The notes below the pieces were generated by a model that did no database searches, was not told where the DNA came from, and saw only the letters and a list, made by a program, of their open reading frames with translations. A DNA stretch of 64,000 nt, taken from positions 1,380,755-1,444,754 of the forward strand of contig NZ_AP024563.1 in assembly GCF_018409545.1 (NCBI RefSeq), read 5' to 3'. Positions 9,002 to 30,762 of this stretch are shown here, in pieces. The stretch is from Allochromatium tepidum. GTDB taxonomy: Bacteria > Pseudomonadota > Gammaproteobacteria > Chromatiales > Chromatiaceae. The position numbers were made by a program, and so were the translations under genes. Each line of letters opens with the position of its first letter. Position 1 is the stretch's first letter.

Positions 9002-9077
9002 GCCCATGTAGCTCAGTCGGTAGAGCACACCCTTGGTAAGGGTGAGGTCACCGGTTCAATTCCGGTCATGGGCTCCA
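9002..9077 (+). tRNA. tRNA-Thr (GGT)
   Basis: 76 nt including CCA. Acceptor GCCCATG with CATGGGC, anticodon loop TTGGTAA with anticodon GGT, and T arm CGGTTCAATTCCG. It ends 71 bases before the tuf start codon, so tuf mRNA is processed from the tRNA transcript. Confidence 0.97.
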
Positions 9078-9148
9078 GTTTTTTGAATCAGGGTCTTGCG
9101 TGCCGTCAGGTGCGTCCAGTCGATTTTGTCACATGCGGGGAGCCGTTC

Positions 9149-10339
<1,191 letters not shown>

Positions 10340-10403
10340 TCCGCGATCACGGTGACGCGAAATCATCCCCAGGTTTCGTGTCTGCCGATATCGCTTCGAG
10401 TTT

Positions 10404-10479
<76 letters not shown>

Positions 10480-10686
10480 TTCAAATCACCTAGACCGCCC
10501 CCTCATGGGAGCGGTTTGTGGTGAGATCCCCTAGCTTCGCGTGAGTCAATGAGGCTTCCTGTCGGGCGCGTTTTGACGGCATCTTCTCAGGCCGCGTTCC
10601 GCTGAGTCCGTTGGTTTGTGATGTGCTGTATCGAGCCGGAAAGCTAAATTTGTCGCGCTAGACGCGGTTTGGAAATAGGCGAATTC

Positions 10687-11064
10687 ATGAGTTCACGCGC
10701 AGAGACCCGCAGTGCCGGCTTGGATTCTCTCAAGCTGGGTGGCGCTGCATTCCTCTTGGTCGGCGGTATCCTGGCCTTCTATTATTTCTCCGGAGTCTCG
10801 ACACTGCTGCGCGTGATCGCGCTGCTGGTGATCAGCGGCGGGGCGGCGGCCATCGCCTTCCAGACCGAGCGCGGTCGTGCGCTCTGGCAGTTCATCTCCG
10901 ACTCGCGCATGGAAGTGCGCAAGGTCGTCTGGCCCTCGCGCCAGGAGACCTTGCAGACGACCCTGGTGGTCGTGGTCATGGTGCTGATCCTCGGTATCGT
11001 CCTCTGGCTGTTCGATATGATCCTGATGTCGATCCTGCGATTCCTGACCGGCCAGGGAGGCTGA
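10687..11064 (+). CDS. secE: Preprotein translocase subunit SecE
   Basis: 125 residues from the ATG at 10687; an in-frame TTG at 10669 would add six residues and is less likely. Three predicted membrane segments (about residues 16-36, 39-58 and 92-115) match the three-helix SecE of gammaproteobacteria. The conserved amphipathic [20 protein letters not shown] precedes the last helix. It clamps SecY in the inner-membrane translocon. Two bases separate it from nusG, the classical secE-nusG pair. Confidence 0.95.
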   Translation: MSSRAETRSAGLDSLKLGGAAFLLVGGILAFYYFSGVSTLLRVIALLVISGGAAAIAFQTERGRALWQFISDSRMEVRKVVWPSRQETLQTTLVVVVMVLILGIVLWLFDMILMSILRFLTGQGG

Positions 11065-11066
11065 GC

Positions 11067-11600
11067 ATGTCCAAGCGTTGGTACGTCATTCATGCCTACT
11101 CGGGCTTCGAGGGGCAGGTCAAGCGTTCGCTGGAAGACCGCGTCAAGCGCGCCGGGCTCGAAGAGATGTTCGGGCAGATCCTGGTGCCGACCGAGGAAGT
11201 GGTCGAGATGCGCGGCGGACAGCAGCGCAAGAGCGAGCGTAAGTTCTTCCCCGGCTATGTCCTCGTCCACATGGAACTGACCGACGAGACCTGGCATCTG
11301 GTCAAGAACGTGCCCAAGGTCATGGGCTTCATCGGCGGCACGGGCGATCGTCCGGCGCCCATTCCGGACTCTCAGGCCGAGGTCATCCTGCAGCGCTTGC
11401 AGGAAGGCGGCGAGAAGCCGCGCCCGAAGGTGCTCTACGAGCCGGGCGAGGTGGTGCGCGTCGTCGACGGACCCTTCACCGATTTCAACGGCGTGGTCGA
11501 GGACGTCGACTACGACAAGAGTCGTGTCAAGGTCTCGGTGCTCATCTTCGGTCGCTCGACGCCGGTCGAACTGGAATTCGCCCAGGTCGAGAAGGTCTGA
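11067..11600 (+). CDS. nusG: Transcription termination/antitermination protein NusG
   Basis: 177 residues. The NGN domain begins [20 protein letters not shown], with [11 protein letters not shown] linker leads to the C-terminal KOW domain ([20 protein letters not shown], residues about 128-147). NusG binds RNA polymerase, suppresses pausing, recruits Rho and contacts S10 to couple transcription with translation. It follows secE directly and precedes the rplK operon. Confidence 0.97.
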   Translation: MSKRWYVIHAYSGFEGQVKRSLEDRVKRAGLEEMFGQILVPTEEVVEMRGGQQRKSERKFFPGYVLVHMELTDETWHLVKNVPKVMGFIGGTGDRPAPIPDSQAEVILQRLQEGGEKPRPKVLYEPGEVVRVVDGPFTDFNGVVEDVDYDKSRVKVSVLIFGRSTPVELEFAQVEKV

Positions 11601-11639
11601 GCGTCACGGCATTCGCGTCCGCGTGAACTGAATTTCCGG

Positions 11640-11681
11640 CCGCGTCCCGTCTGGACGCGGTCTCCCAACCCCGCATCGGGG
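11640..11681 (+). promoter_or_regulatory. Two hairpins in the rplK leader
   Basis: CCGCGTCC/GGACGCGG (11640-11660, 5-base loop) and CCCCG-CAT-CGGGG (11669-11681) lie 58-100 bases before the rplK start. In E. coli the L11-L1 operon is autoregulated by L1 binding in this leader. Whether these hairpins are that site is an inference from position. Confidence 0.45.
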
Positions 11682-11739
11682 ATATACACACGGGGAGCCG
11701 GATCGATCCTCCGGCGTTTGCACCCACTGGAGACTCATC

Positions 11740-12174
11740 GTGGCAAAGAAGATCAATGCCTACATCAAGCTGCAGGTGAAGGCCGGCGAAGCGACCCCCA
11801 GTCCGCCGGTCGGTCCCGCTCTTGGTCAGCACGGCGTCAACATCATGGAGTTCTGCAAGGCGTTCAATGCGCGCACACAGGACATGGAGAAGGGCATCCC
11901 GACGCCCGTGGTCATCACGGTCTACTCGGATCGCAGCTTCACCTTCATCACCAAGACCCCGCCGGCTTCGATCCTGCTGAAGAAAGCCGTCGGCATCGGC
12001 AGCGGCAGTGCCAAGCCGAACACCAACAAGGTCGGCACCGTCACGCGCGAGCAGCTCGAACAGATCGCCGCCGTCAAGATGCCCGATTTGACTGCGGCCG
12101 ATATGGATGCCGCCGTGCGCACCATCGCCGGCAGCGCGCGCTCCATGGGTCTGAACGTCGAAGGGGTGAACTGA
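11740..12174 (+). CDS. rplK: 50S ribosomal protein L11
   Basis: 144 residues, starting with GTG at 11740 ([21 protein letters not shown]). The N-terminal [15 protein letters not shown] segment is the thiostrepton/GTPase-centre loop, and the C-terminal domain binds 23S rRNA helices 43-44. L11 supports factor-dependent GTP hydrolysis and RelA activation. It is followed one base later by rplA. Confidence 0.97.
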   Translation: MAKKINAYIKLQVKAGEATPSPPVGPALGQHGVNIMEFCKAFNARTQDMEKGIPTPVVITVYSDRSFTFITKTPPASILLKKAVGIGSGSAKPNTNKVGTVTREQLEQIAAVKMPDLTAADMDAAVRTIAGSARSMGLNVEGVN

Positions 12175-12175
12175 T

Positions 12176-12871
12176 ATGGCGCGTCTCAGCAAGCGTGTGC
12201 GTGCGATCCGGGAGCGTGTCGAGGCCGGCAAGCTCTATCCGGCTGATGAGGCTTTCTCGCTGCTCAAGGAACTCTCCCAGGTCAAGTTCGCCGAAAGCAT
12301 CGATGTCGCGGTGAATCTGGGCGTCGATCCGCGTAAGTCGGATCAGGTCGTTCGCGGTTCGACCGTGCTGCCGCACGGCATCGGCAAGACCGTGCGCGTG
12401 GCCGTCTTCGCCCAGGGCGCAGCCGCCGATGCGGCGCGCGAAGCCGGGGCCGACAAGGTCGGTTTCGAAGATCTGGCCGAAGAGATGAAGGCCGGTCAGC
12501 TCGACTACGACGTCGTCATCGCCTCTCCGGATGCCATGCGCATCGTCGGTCAGCTCGGTAAGGTGCTCGGCCCGCGTGGCCTGATGCCCAACCCCAAGGT
12601 CGGTACCGTGTCTCCGGATGTGGCTGAAGCCGTGCGCAATGCCAAGGCCGGTCAGGTGCGCTATCGCACCGACAAGGCGGGCATCATCCACTGCCCGCTC
12701 GGCAAGGTCGACTTCGAGCCGGAGAAGCTGCGCGAGAACCTTGAGATGCTGCTCGGCAGTCTGATGAAGGCCAAGCCGACCGCCGCCAAGGGTATCTACA
12801 TGAAGAAGGTCACGGTCTCCAGCACCATGGGACCGGGCCTGACGGTCGATCATTCGGCCCTGACCTTCTGA
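12176..12871 (+). CDS. rplA: 50S ribosomal protein L1
   Basis: 231 residues with the L1 signature ([16 protein letters not shown] at about 139-154). L1 forms the mobile stalk that helps release deacylated tRNA from the E site and, in E. coli, represses its own operon by binding the rplK leader. It starts at ATG 12176, one base after the rplK stop. Confidence 0.97.
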   Translation: MARLSKRVRAIRERVEAGKLYPADEAFSLLKELSQVKFAESIDVAVNLGVDPRKSDQVVRGSTVLPHGIGKTVRVAVFAQGAAADAAREAGADKVGFEDLAEEMKAGQLDYDVVIASPDAMRIVGQLGKVLGPRGLMPNPKVGTVSPDVAEAVRNAKAGQVRYRTDKAGIIHCPLGKVDFEPEKLRENLEMLLGSLMKAKPTAAKGIYMKKVTVSSTMGPGLTVDHSALTF

Positions 12872-12877
12872 TCCGGG

Positions 12878-12899
12878 GTGTCGGCTCTCGGGCCGACAC
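12878..12899 (+). terminator. Hairpin after rplA, possible attenuator
   Basis: GTGTCGGC-TCTCGG-GCCGACAC is a perfect 8-bp stem starting seven bases after the rplA stop. The T-rich stretch TTTTCTTT (12911-12918) is 11 bases downstream, too far for a canonical terminator. It may mark partial termination or an RNase processing site separating rplKA from rplJL-rpoBC. Confidence 0.4.
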
Positions 12900-13056
12900 G
12901 CCTGGAGGGTTTTCTTTGAGGTCTCGGGCATCGCTGGAGACCGTCAAAGACCGCGGGTGTCCGAGACGCTATGACGGAATGCGGCGTCTGGACTTAATGC
13001 CCACCACGCCCGCGCAGACGGTGCTCCCGAGTCAGATCCTTAGCTGATGACGGCGC

Positions 13057-13121
13057 ACGAACCTGGCGAGTCGGTTCGTCACTGGAGGTGACGGTCCGCT
13101 CGCCGCCCGGTCTCGACCGGG
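13057..13121 (+). promoter_or_regulatory. Candidate L10 leader of rplJ
   Basis: Two hairpins precede rplJ: ACGAACC/GGTTCGT (13057-13079) and CCCGGT-CTCG-ACCGGG (13106-13121). The 275-base rplA-rplJ spacer fits the long autoregulatory leader bound by the L10-L12 complex in proteobacteria. The kink-turn element itself was not identified with confidence. Confidence 0.45.
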
Positions 13122-13147
13122 TTCCAATGTCAGTAGAGGTGACGACA

Positions 13148-13675
13148 GTGGCGCTGAATTTTGCGCAAAAAGAAGCAATCGTCGCCGAAGTCGCGGAAGT
13201 TGCAAAGAGCGCCTATTCGGCCATTGCGGCCGAGTACCGGGGCCTGACCGTCGAGCAACTGACCAAGCTGCGCGTGGAAGCACGCAAGGCCGGGGTCTAT
13301 GTGCGCGTGGTCAAGAATACCCTGGCCAAGCGCGCGCTGGAAGACACGGATTTCGCCTGCATGCGGGATGGGCTCACCGGCCCGATGATCCTCGCGTTCT
13401 CGCAGGACGATCCGGGTTCGGTCGCGCGCGTCCTGGAGCCCTTCGCCAAGGAGCACGACAAGTTCCAGGTGCGGATCATCGCCCTGGGCGGCAAGCTGCT
13501 CGCGCCCACCGAGATCGGCAATCTGGCCAAGATGCCGACCTACGATCAGGCGATCAGTCTGCTCATGGCGACCATGAAGGCTCCGGTCCAGAAGCTCGCC
13601 GCAACGCTCAACGAGGTGCCGGGCAAGCTCGTCCGCACCGTCGCCGCGATTCGCGATGCCAAGGAAGCCGCGTAA
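13148..13675 (+). CDS. rplJ: 50S ribosomal protein L10
   Basis: 175 residues. The GTG at 13148 (M-ALNFAQKEAIVAEV) with GAGGTG seven bases upstream is chosen; an in-frame ATG at 13088 lies in the leader and adds non-homologous residues. The N-terminal rRNA-binding domain contains SAIAAEYRGLTVEQLTKLR and VKNTLAKRA, and the C-terminal helix carries the L7/L12 dimers. It is the base of the stalk and likely an autogenous repressor of rplJL. Confidence 0.95.
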   Translation: MALNFAQKEAIVAEVAEVAKSAYSAIAAEYRGLTVEQLTKLRVEARKAGVYVRVVKNTLAKRALEDTDFACMRDGLTGPMILAFSQDDPGSVARVLEPFAKEHDKFQVRIIALGGKLLAPTEIGNLAKMPTYDQAISLLMATMKAPVQKLAATLNEVPGKLVRTVAAIRDAKEAA

Positions 13676-13730
13676 AGCGCGTCTTCCATCCATCAGCTAC
13701 CCGATCAACCGTATTTTCTAGGAGAAACCC

Positions 13731-14108
13731 ATGGCCGTTTCGAAAGACGACATTCTCGAAGCGATTGGCAACATGACCGTGCTCGAGGTCGTCGACCTCA
13801 TCAGCGCGATGGAAGAGAAGTTCGGCGTGACCGCCGCCGCCGCTGTCGTGGCCGCCGGTCCGGCTGCAGCCGCTGATGCCGCTCCGGTCGAAGAGCAGAC
13901 CGAGTTCAACGTCGTTCTGACCTCCTTCGGCGCCAACAAGGTCGGCGTCATCAAGGCCGTGCGCTCGATCACCGGTCTGGGCCTGAAGGAAGCCAAGGAC
14001 GCCGTCGAAGGCGTTCCGACCGTCCTGAAGGAAGGCGTGTCCAAGGCCGAGGCCGAGGCCGCGAAGAAGGAGCTCGAAGAGGCCGGCGCCGCGGTCGAGA
14101 TCAAGTAA
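13731..14108 (+). CDS. rplL: 50S ribosomal protein L7/L12
   Basis: 125 residues. The N-terminal dimerisation helices are followed by an Ala-rich hinge (about residues 35-50) and the C-terminal factor-binding domain with [23 protein letters not shown] at 13731 follows AGGAG at the normal distance. It forms the multi-copy stalk recruiting translation factors. Confidence 0.97.
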   Translation: MAVSKDDILEAIGNMTVLEVVDLISAMEEKFGVTAAAAVVAAGPAAAADAAPVEEQTEFNVVLTSFGANKVGVIKAVRSITGLGLKEAKDAVEGVPTVLKEGVSKAEAEAAKKELEEAGAAVEIK

Positions 14109-14147
14109 CGGCGCGTTGCGTCGTTATTCGTTCGACCAAGCAAGCGA

Positions 14148-14176
14148 GGCCGGCGGCGATTAGCCGCCGGCCTTTT
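14148..14176 (+). terminator. Intrinsic terminator/attenuator between rplL and rpoB
   Basis: GGCCGGCGGC-GATTA-GCCGCCGGCC is a perfect 10-bp stem followed by TTTT (14173-14176). The E. coli rplL-rpoB gap has a partial terminator that sets the ratio of ribosomal protein to polymerase transcription; this hairpin is in the same place. Confidence 0.85.
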
Positions 14177-14314
14177 CCCGTTGGATTCGGCGAATCCGGT
14201 GGGATAGCACGCCCAGATCCGGGCGTGTCTTGAGTCTGTTCCAAGTTTCGAGCCATCCGCATCCGTGTCCATGCCCCGTCAGGGACCCACGCAAGCATCT
14301 CGAGGGAAGGCATA

Positions 14315-18508
<4,194 letters not shown>

Positions 18509-18637
18509 TGCGTGGTCGGAGGCGGTGCGCGTGCGCGTCGCCTCCAGGCTCGACTCACAGCTCAAGCGTTGTAGCGATGGGTGTCGCTGCCGCTCTACCC
18601 ATCCCAAGCCGGTTATTCCAGGCAGGAGATCAAGGTC

Positions 18638-23158
<4,521 letters not shown>

Positions 23159-23192
23159 TCTGAGTGAGCATCCGCCTAGGTCGATCAACCGG

Positions 23193-23221
23193 TTGACACG
23201 GCCTAGGCGCCTCCCTATACT
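23193..23221 (+). promoter_or_regulatory. Near-consensus sigma-70 promoter after rpoC
   Basis: TTGACA (23193-23198), 17 bases, TATACT (23216-23221). The -35 overlaps a 12-bp palindrome TCAACCGGTTGA (23185-23196), and both lie inside a larger repeat GCCTAGG/CCTAGGC (23174-23208). It would serve rpsL-rpsG-fusA-tuf, but an intrinsic terminator begins only about 10 bases after the -10. Confidence 0.65.
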
Positions 23222-23231
23222 GCCCTGTCTC

Positions 23232-23267
23232 AGCTAGCCGATGGTCTATCGGCTAGCTTCATTTTTT
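23232..23267 (+). terminator. Strong intrinsic terminator after rpoC
   Basis: AGCTAGCCGAT-GGTCT-ATCGGCTAGCT is a perfect 11-bp stem (23232-23258) followed by TCATTTTTTA. It ends the rplJL-rpoBC transcript. It also lies directly downstream of the promoter at 23193-23221. Confidence 0.9.
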
Positions 23268-23428
23268 ATCCGATTCCCTGGTTTGGGCGCCTTTGCCCGG
23301 CCCCTGAGCAGACGGTCGCATCTGGTGCGTGTCATTCCGGCGATGTCATCGAGCCGGCCCGTGCGCGCAGGCTTCGTTTGACTCCAAAGAAGAATCATGG
23401 CGCGAGGGCGCCGCTGGAGACTCATCGC

Positions 23429-23803
23429 ATGGCAACGATCAACCAACTCGTCCGCAAGCCTCGCAAGCGGAACGTGGCGAAAACCAACGTGCCCGCCCTC
23501 GAGGCCTGTCCGCAGCGTCGCGGGGTCTGCACGCGCGTCTACACCACCACGCCCAAGAAGCCGAACTCGGCTCTGCGTAAGGTGGCTCGCGTGCGTCTGA
23601 CCAACGGGTATGAGGTCGCGTCCTACATCGGCGGCGAAGGCCACAATCTTCAGGAGCACTCGGTGGTCCTGATTCGCGGCGGTCGTGTCAAAGACTTGCC
23701 GGGCGTGCGCTACCACACCGTGCGCGGCACCCTGGATACCTCGGGTGTCGAGAAGCGCCGCCAAGCGCGTTCCAAGTACGGCGCCAAGCGCCCGAAGAAG
23801 TGA
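23429..23803 (+). CDS. rpsL: 30S ribosomal protein S12
   Basis: 124 residues from the ATG at 23429 ([14 protein letters not shown]); the in-frame ATG at 23378 adds 17 unrelated residues. [13 protein letters not shown] and [14 protein letters not shown] carry lysines at the streptomycin-sensitive positions, so no resistance change is visible. First gene of the str operon. Confidence 0.97.
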   Translation: MATINQLVRKPRKRNVAKTNVPALEACPQRRGVCTRVYTTTPKKPNSALRKVARVRLTNGYEVASYIGGEGHNLQEHSVVLIRGGRVKDLPGVRYHTVRGTLDTSGVEKRRQARSKYGAKRPKK

Positions 23804-23851
23804 TCGCGCCCTGACGCGACCCAGACTACAACGAATACGTCGGAGCCTTAG

Positions 23852-24328
<477 letters not shown>

Positions 24329-24387
24329 ACCCTCGGTCTCGCGTTCGTTTTTTCGAGTTCTTTAGGATCATCAAGGCGGATTCAGTC

Positions 24388-26484
24388 GTGGCACGTAGCA
24401 CACCCATCGAGCGGTATCGCAATCTTGGCATCATGGCGCACATCGATGCCGGGAAGACCACTACCACGGAGCGCATCCTGTTCTACACGGGTGTCTCGCA
24501 CAAACTCGGCGAGGTGCACGACGGCGCCGCCACCATGGACTGGATGGAGCAGGAGCAGGAGCGTGGCATCACCATCACGTCTGCGGCGACCACCTGCTTC
24601 TGGAAGGGCATGGCGCTCGACCGTCCTGAGCATCGCATCAACATCATCGACACCCCCGGGCACGTCGACTTCACCATCGAAGTCGAGCGTTCTCTGCGCG
24701 TGCTCGACGGCGCCTGTGCCGTCTTCTGCGCTGTCGGCGGCGTCGAGCCTCAATCCGAGACCGTCTGGCGTCAGGCCAACAAGTACGGCGTTCCGCGTCT
24801 GGCGTTCGTCAATAAGATGGACCGCATGGGCGCAAACTTCCTGCGCGTCGTCGGTCAGGTCAAGGATCGTCTGGGCGGCAATCCCGTTCCTCTCCAACTG
24901 CCGATCGGCGCCGAAGAACACTTCAAGGGCGTCGTCGACCTGGTCAAGATGAAGGCCATCCTCTGGGACGAAGAGTCCAAGGGCACCAAGTTCGAGTACG
25001 GCGACATTCCGGCCGACATGGTCGATGCCTGCGAAGAGTGGCGCGAGAAGCTGGTCGAGGCTGCCGCCGAGTCCAGTGAAGAGCTGATGGAGAAGTATCT
25101 CGAAGGCGAGAGCCTGACCGAGGCCGAGATCAAAGCCGGCCTGCGCGCGCGCACCCTGAAGAGCGAGATCGTGCCCATGCTGTGCGGCTCGGCGTTCAAG
25201 AACAAGGGCGTGCAGGCCATGCTCGACGCCGTGCTCGACTACATGCCGTCGCCGGTCGACGTGCCCGCCATCAAGGGTATCCTCGACGACAAGGACAATT
25301 CCGAGGGCGAGCGCAAGCCGTCCGATGATGAATCCTTCTCGGCGCTGGCCTTCAAGATCGCGACCGACCCCTTTGTCGGCACCCTGACCTTCTTCCGCGT
25401 CTATTCGGGTGTGCTCAACTCTGGCGACACCGTCTACAACCCGGTCAAGGGCAAGAAGGAGCGCGTCGGCCGTATCCTGCAGATGCACGCCAACCAGCGT
25501 GAAGAGATCAAGGAAGTGCGCGCCGGCGACATCGCTGCGGCGGTCGGTCTGAAGGACGTGACCACGGGCGATACCCTGTGCGATCTCAACAACATCATCA
25601 CCCTGGAGCGCATGGAGTTCCCTGAGCCGGTCATTTCGGTCGCGGTCGAACCCAAGACCAAGGGCGACCAGGAGAAGATGGGTCTCGCGCTGCAGAAGCT
25701 GGCGCAGGAAGACCCGTCGTTCCGCGTCCACACCGACGAGGAATCCGGTCAGACCATCATCTCCGGCATGGGCGAGCTGCACCTGGAGATCATCGTCGAC
25801 CGCATGCGTCGCGAGTTCAAGGTCGAGGCCAACGTCGGCGCGCCACAGGTCAGCTATCGCGAAACCATCCGTGCCAGCGTCGAGCAGGAAACCAAGTTCG
25901 CCCGTCAGTCCGGCGGTCGCGGTCAGTACGGTCACGTCCTCATCCGCGTCGAGCCGATGGAGGCCGGTGGCGGCTATGAGTTCGTCAACGCCATCGTCGG
26001 CGGTACCGTGCCGAAGGAATACATCCCGGCGGTCGACAAGGGCATCCAGGAGGCCATGAAGAACGGCATCCTGGCCGGCTTCCCCATGGTCGATATCAAG
26101 GTCACGCTCTACGACGGCTCCTATCACGAAGTCGACTCGAGCGAAATGGCGTTCAAGATCGCCGGCTCTATGGCGATCAAGGAAGCGGCGGCCAAGGCCA
26201 AGCCGGTCCTGCTGGAGCCGATCATGAAGGTCGAGGTGGTCACGCCCGAAGAGAACATGGGCGACGTCATGGGCGACATCAACAGCCGTCGCGGCATGAT
26301 CCAGGGCATGGACGATTCCCCGTCCGGCAAGATCATCCGTGCCGAGGTTCCGCTGTCGGAGATGTTCGGTTACGCCACCGACCTGCGTTCGGCGACCCAG
26401 GGTCGCGCGACCTACAGCATGGAATTCTGCAAGTACAACGAGGTGCCCGCCAGCATTGCCGAAGCGGTCTCCAAGAAGAAGTAA
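24388..26484 (+). CDS. fusA: Elongation factor G
   Basis: 698 residues from GTG at 24388 ([20 protein letters not shown]) with AAGGCGGA seven bases upstream; an in-frame start at 24322 overlaps rpsG and adds unrelated residues. G1 AHIDAGKT (17-24), DTPGHVDF and NKMDR are all present, with domains II-V complete. It catalyses translocation on the ribosome. Fourth-domain [11 protein letters not shown] is intact. Confidence 0.97.
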   Translation: MARSTPIERYRNLGIMAHIDAGKTTTTERILFYTGVSHKLGEVHDGAATMDWMEQEQERGITITSAATTCFWKGMALDRPEHRINIIDTPGHVDFTIEVERSLRVLDGACAVFCAVGGVEPQSETVWRQANKYGVPRLAFVNKMDRMGANFLRVVGQVKDRLGGNPVPLQLPIGAEEHFKGVVDLVKMKAILWDEESKGTKFEYGDIPADMVDACEEWREKLVEAAAESSEELMEKYLEGESLTEAEIKAGLRARTLKSEIVPMLCGSAFKNKGVQAMLDAVLDYMPSPVDVPAIKGILDDKDNSEGERKPSDDESFSALAFKIATDPFVGTLTFFRVYSGVLNSGDTVYNPVKGKKERVGRILQMHANQREEIKEVRAGDIAAAVGLKDVTTGDTLCDLNNIITLERMEFPEPVISVAVEPKTKGDQEKMGLALQKLAQEDPSFRVHTDEESGQTIISGMGELHLEIIVDRMRREFKVEANVGAPQVSYRETIRASVEQETKFARQSGGRGQYGHVLIRVEPMEAGGGYEFVNAIVGGTVPKEYIPAVDKGIQEAMKNGILAGFPMVDIKVTLYDGSYHEVDSSEMAFKIAGSMAIKEAAAKAKPVLLEPIMKVEVVTPEENMGDVMGDINSRRGMIQGMDDSPSGKIIRAEVPLSEMFGYATDLRSATQGRATYSMEFCKYNEVPASIAEAVSKKK

Positions 26485-26509
26485 CGATTCATCCGAAGGG
26501 TAGAGCGGG

Positions 26510-27700
<1,191 letters not shown>

Positions 27701-27704
27701 GGGC

Positions 27705-28016
27705 ATGACGAATCAGAGAATCCGAATTCGGCTGAAGGCGTTCGATCATCGTCTGATCGATCAGTCCGCGCGTGAGATCGTCGACACCGCCAAGCGCACC
27801 GGCGCTCAGGTGCGTGGTCCTGTCCCGCTGCCGTCCAAGAAGGAGCGCTTCACCGTTCTGGTCTCGCCGCACGTCAACAAGGACGCGCGCGACCAGTACG
27901 AGCTGCGGACCCACAAGCGTCTGATGGACATCGTCGACCCGACCGACAAGACCGTCGACGCCCTGATGAAACTCGATCTGGCCGCCGGTGTCGACGTCCA
28001 GATCAAGCTGAGCTGA
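27705..28016 (+). CDS. rpsJ: 30S ribosomal protein S10 / NusE
   Basis: 103 residues from the ATG at 27705 ([20 protein letters not shown]). The NusE surface that binds NusB and NusG is conserved. The start is only four bases after the tuf stop, with GGG as a minimal ribosome-binding site, so translation is probably coupled to tuf. There is no room for the L4-controlled leader known from E. coli. Confidence 0.97.
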   Translation: MTNQRIRIRLKAFDHRLIDQSAREIVDTAKRTGAQVRGPVPLPSKKERFTVLVSPHVNKDARDQYELRTHKRLMDIVDPTDKTVDALMKLDLAAGVDVQIKLS

Positions 28017-28026
28017 GGACGAAATC

Positions 28027-28677
28027 ATGTCGATCGGAGTTATCGGACGCAAAGCCGGCATGACCCGTGTCTTCACCGAGGCTGGTGAGAGCATCCCGGT
28101 CACCGTGATCGAGGTCACGCCGAACCGCGTCAGTCAGGTCAAGTCCGAAGAGACCGATGGCTATCGTGCCATCCAGGTCGCCTTCGGCCAGCGCCGCGCC
28201 TCGCGCGTCACCAAGCCGATGGCGGGTCATTACGCCAAGGCCGGTGTCGAGGCGGGTGAAGTGCTGCGCGAGTTCCGCCTGGAAGGCGAAGAGGGCGCCG
28301 ACCTGCAGGTCGGTCAGGAGATCTCGGTCTCCATCTTCGAGCCGGGCCAGAAGGTCGATGTGCGTGGCGTGACCAAGGGGCGTGGTTTTTCCGGCGTCAT
28401 CCGCCGTCACCACTTCGCCGGTCAGGACCGCACCCACGGCAACTCGCTGTCGCACCGTGCGCCGGGTTCCATCGGTCAGAACCAGACCCCTGGGCGCGTG
28501 TGGAAGGGTAAGAAGATGGCGGGTCATCTCGGCGCCGCCAATCGTTGTCAGCAAAATCTCGAGGTCGTGCGCATCGACGCCGAACGCAACCTGCTCCTCG
28601 TCCGCGGCGGCGTGCCCGGACCGACGGGAGGGCGTCTGGTCGTGCTGCCGTCCGTGAAGCAAAAGAACAAGGGCTGA
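28027..28677 (+). CDS. rplC: 50S ribosomal protein L3
   Basis: 216 residues. Contains the central extension [15 protein letters not shown] and [18 protein letters not shown], whose Gln is the PrmB methylation site in other bacteria. It is an early assembly protein near the peptidyl transferase centre, starting 10 bases after rpsJ. Confidence 0.97.
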   Translation: MSIGVIGRKAGMTRVFTEAGESIPVTVIEVTPNRVSQVKSEETDGYRAIQVAFGQRRASRVTKPMAGHYAKAGVEAGEVLREFRLEGEEGADLQVGQEISVSIFEPGQKVDVRGVTKGRGFSGVIRRHHFAGQDRTHGNSLSHRAPGSIGQNQTPGRVWKGKKMAGHLGAANRCQQNLEVVRIDAERNLLLVRGGVPGPTGGRLVVLPSVKQKNKG

Positions 28678-28683
28678 GCACTC

Positions 28684-29295
28684 ATGGAGATCGCCATTCG
28701 AAACCACACTGGCGCGTCCAGTGTGCAGGTTTCCGACGCCGTCTTCGGCGTGGAATACAAACCAGGCCTGGTCCACCAGGTCGTGACCGCCTACATGGCG
28801 GGCGCGCGCGCCGGCACCAAGGCCCAGAAGAACCGCGCGGCGGTTTCCGGTGGCGGTTCCAAACCGTGGCGCCAGAAGGGAACCGGTCGTGCCCGTGCGG
28901 GTACCTCGCGTAGCCCGCTGTGGCGCTCGGGCGGTGTGACCTTCGCGGCCCAGCCGCGCGACTACGGCCAGAAGGTCAACCGCAAGATGTATCGCGGCGC
29001 CGTGCGCTCGATCCTCTCCGAGCTGGTGCGCACCGAGCGTCTGGTGGTCGTCTCCGAGCTGGCGCTGGAAGAGGCCAAGACCAAGGCCCTGATCGCGCTG
29101 CTCAAGAGCCATGACCTGACCGACGCGCTCATCCTCACCGATGGGTTCGACGACAGGCTCTATCTGGCCGCGCGCAATCTGCCCGGAGTCGACGTGCTGT
29201 CGGCGCAAGAGGTCGATCCGGTCAGCCTGATCGCCTTCGAGACCATCCTCGCCACCGAGGCGGCGATCAAGAAGCTGGAGGAGCGGCTGGCATGA
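28684..29295 (+). CDS. rplD: 50S ribosomal protein L4
   Basis: 203 residues. The extended loop with [20 protein letters not shown] reaches into the exit tunnel, where macrolide resistance changes occur; it looks wild-type. It overlaps rplW by four bases (ATGA at 29292-29295). The E. coli target of L4 autoregulation, the S10 leader, is absent here. Confidence 0.97.
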   Translation: MEIAIRNHTGASSVQVSDAVFGVEYKPGLVHQVVTAYMAGARAGTKAQKNRAAVSGGGSKPWRQKGTGRARAGTSRSPLWRSGGVTFAAQPRDYGQKVNRKMYRGAVRSILSELVRTERLVVVSELALEEAKTKALIALLKSHDLTDALILTDGFDDRLYLAARNLPGVDVLSAQEVDPVSLIAFETILATEAAIKKLEERLA

Positions 29296-29588
29296 ATAAA
29301 GAGCGTCTGATGAAGGTGCTGGTCGCGCCCGTGATCTCCGAGAAGGCCTCGCGTCTGGCTGAGAATTGCAACCAGGTGACCTTCCGCGTCCTGACCGACG
29401 CGACCAAGCAGGAAGTCGCCAAGGCGGTCGAGATGCTGTTCGAGGTCGAGGTCGATCGCGTCCAGATCCTCAACGTCAAGGGCAAACAGAAGCGCCACGG
29501 GCAGCGTCTGGGCAAGCGTCAGGACTGGCGCAAGGCCTATGTGCGCCTCAAGGCCGGCCAAGACATCGACTTCGGCGACGCCGCTTGA
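29292..29588 (+). CDS. rplW: 50S ribosomal protein L23
   Basis: 98 residues. [20 protein letters not shown] at the N-terminus and [20 protein letters not shown] at the C-terminus are typical. It sits at the tunnel exit as the docking site for trigger factor and SRP. It starts inside the rplD stop, indicating coupled translation. Confidence 0.97.
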   Translation: MNKERLMKVLVAPVISEKASRLAENCNQVTFRVLTDATKQEVAKAVEMLFEVEVDRVQILNVKGKQKRHGQRLGKRQDWRKAYVRLKAGQDIDFGDAA

Positions 29589-29620
29589 GCGCGGCGGCGG
29601 ACAGCAACGGATAGATCAAG

Positions 29621-30451
29621 ATGCCAATCGTAAAGACCAAACCGACGTCCGCCGGACGACGCTTCGTCGTCAAGGTGACGACACCCGATCTGCACAAGGG
29701 CGCGCCGCACGCACCCCTGATCGACAAGCAGACCAAGCGTGGCGGGCGCAACAATCAGGGCCGCGTGTCCGTGCGTCATCAGGGCGGCGGTCACAAGCAG
29801 CGTTACCGGATCATCGACTTCAAGCGCAACCGCAAGGACGGGATCCCCGCGACCGTGGAGCGTCTGGAGTACGACCCGAACCGCTCGGCGCACATCGCGC
29901 TGCTGAAGTATGCCGACGGCGAGCGCGCCTATATCATCGCGTCCAAGGGCCTGAAGGCCGGCGACTCGGTCGTCTCGGGCGAGACCGCGCCGATCGCGGT
30001 CGGCAACTGCATGCCGCTGCGCAACATCCCGGTCGGCACCTTGGTGCATTGCATCGAGATGCGGCCCGGCAAGGGTGCCCAGCTCGCCCGTTCGGCCGGC
30101 GCCTCGGTGCAGCTGGTGGCGCGTGAGTCCGGCAGCGCGACCCTGCGTCTGCGTTCCGGTGAGATGCGTAAAGTGCACTCCGACTGCCGCGCCGTCATCG
30201 GCGAGGTGGGCAACAGCGAACACAGCCTGCGCAAGCTCGGCAAGGCCGGCGCGAGCCGCTGGCGCGGTATCCGTCCGACGGTGCGCGGCGTGGTCATGAA
30301 CCCGGTCGATCACCCGCACGGCGGTGGCGAGGGCCGGACCTCCGGCGGCCGTCATCCGGTCACGCCCTGGGGTGTGCCGACCAAGGGCCACAAGACGCGC
30401 CACAACAAGCGGACCGACGGCATGATCGTGCGTCGTCGCGGTCAGAAATAG
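29621..30451 (+). CDS. rplB: 50S ribosomal protein L2
   Basis: 276 residues. [20 protein letters not shown] and the C-terminal [20 protein letters not shown] with the functionally essential His are intact. It is a primary 23S rRNA binder needed for subunit joining and peptidyl transfer, 32 bases after rplW. Confidence 0.97.
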   Translation: MPIVKTKPTSAGRRFVVKVTTPDLHKGAPHAPLIDKQTKRGGRNNQGRVSVRHQGGGHKQRYRIIDFKRNRKDGIPATVERLEYDPNRSAHIALLKYADGERAYIIASKGLKAGDSVVSGETAPIAVGNCMPLRNIPVGTLVHCIEMRPGKGAQLARSAGASVQLVARESGSATLRLRSGEMRKVHSDCRAVIGEVGNSEHSLRKLGKAGASRWRGIRPTVRGVVMNPVDHPHGGGEGRTSGGRHPVTPWGVPTKGHKTRHNKRTDGMIVRRRGQK

Positions 30452-30471
30452 CATCAGTCGAGGTTGAGCCA

Positions 30472-30750
30472 GTGCCACGTTCGATTCGAAAGGGCCCGTT
30501 CGTCGATCATCACCTGATCAAGAAGGTGGAAGAGGCGGTCGCCCAAAACAGCAAGCGCCCGATCAAGACCTGGTCGCGCCGTTCCATGGTGTTGCCTGAG
30601 ATGGTCGGTCTGACCATTGCCGTCCACAACGGGCGTCAACATGTGCCGGTTCTCGTCAACGAAAACATGATCGGCCACAAGCTCGGCGAGTTCGCGTTGA
30701 CCCGTACCTATCGTGGTCACGCCGCCGACAAGAAAGCGAAGAAGCGCTAG
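30472..30750 (+). CDS. rpsS: 30S ribosomal protein S19
   Basis: 92 residues with a GTG start at 30472 ([19 protein letters not shown]). Contains [11 protein letters not shown] and [11 protein letters not shown]. Binds the head of the 30S subunit with S13. Confidence 0.97.
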   Translation: MPRSIRKGPFVDHHLIKKVEEAVAQNSKRPIKTWSRRSMVLPEMVGLTIAVHNGRQHVPVLVNENMIGHKLGEFALTRTYRGHAADKKAKKR

Positions 30751-30762
30751 TCGGAGATCGCG

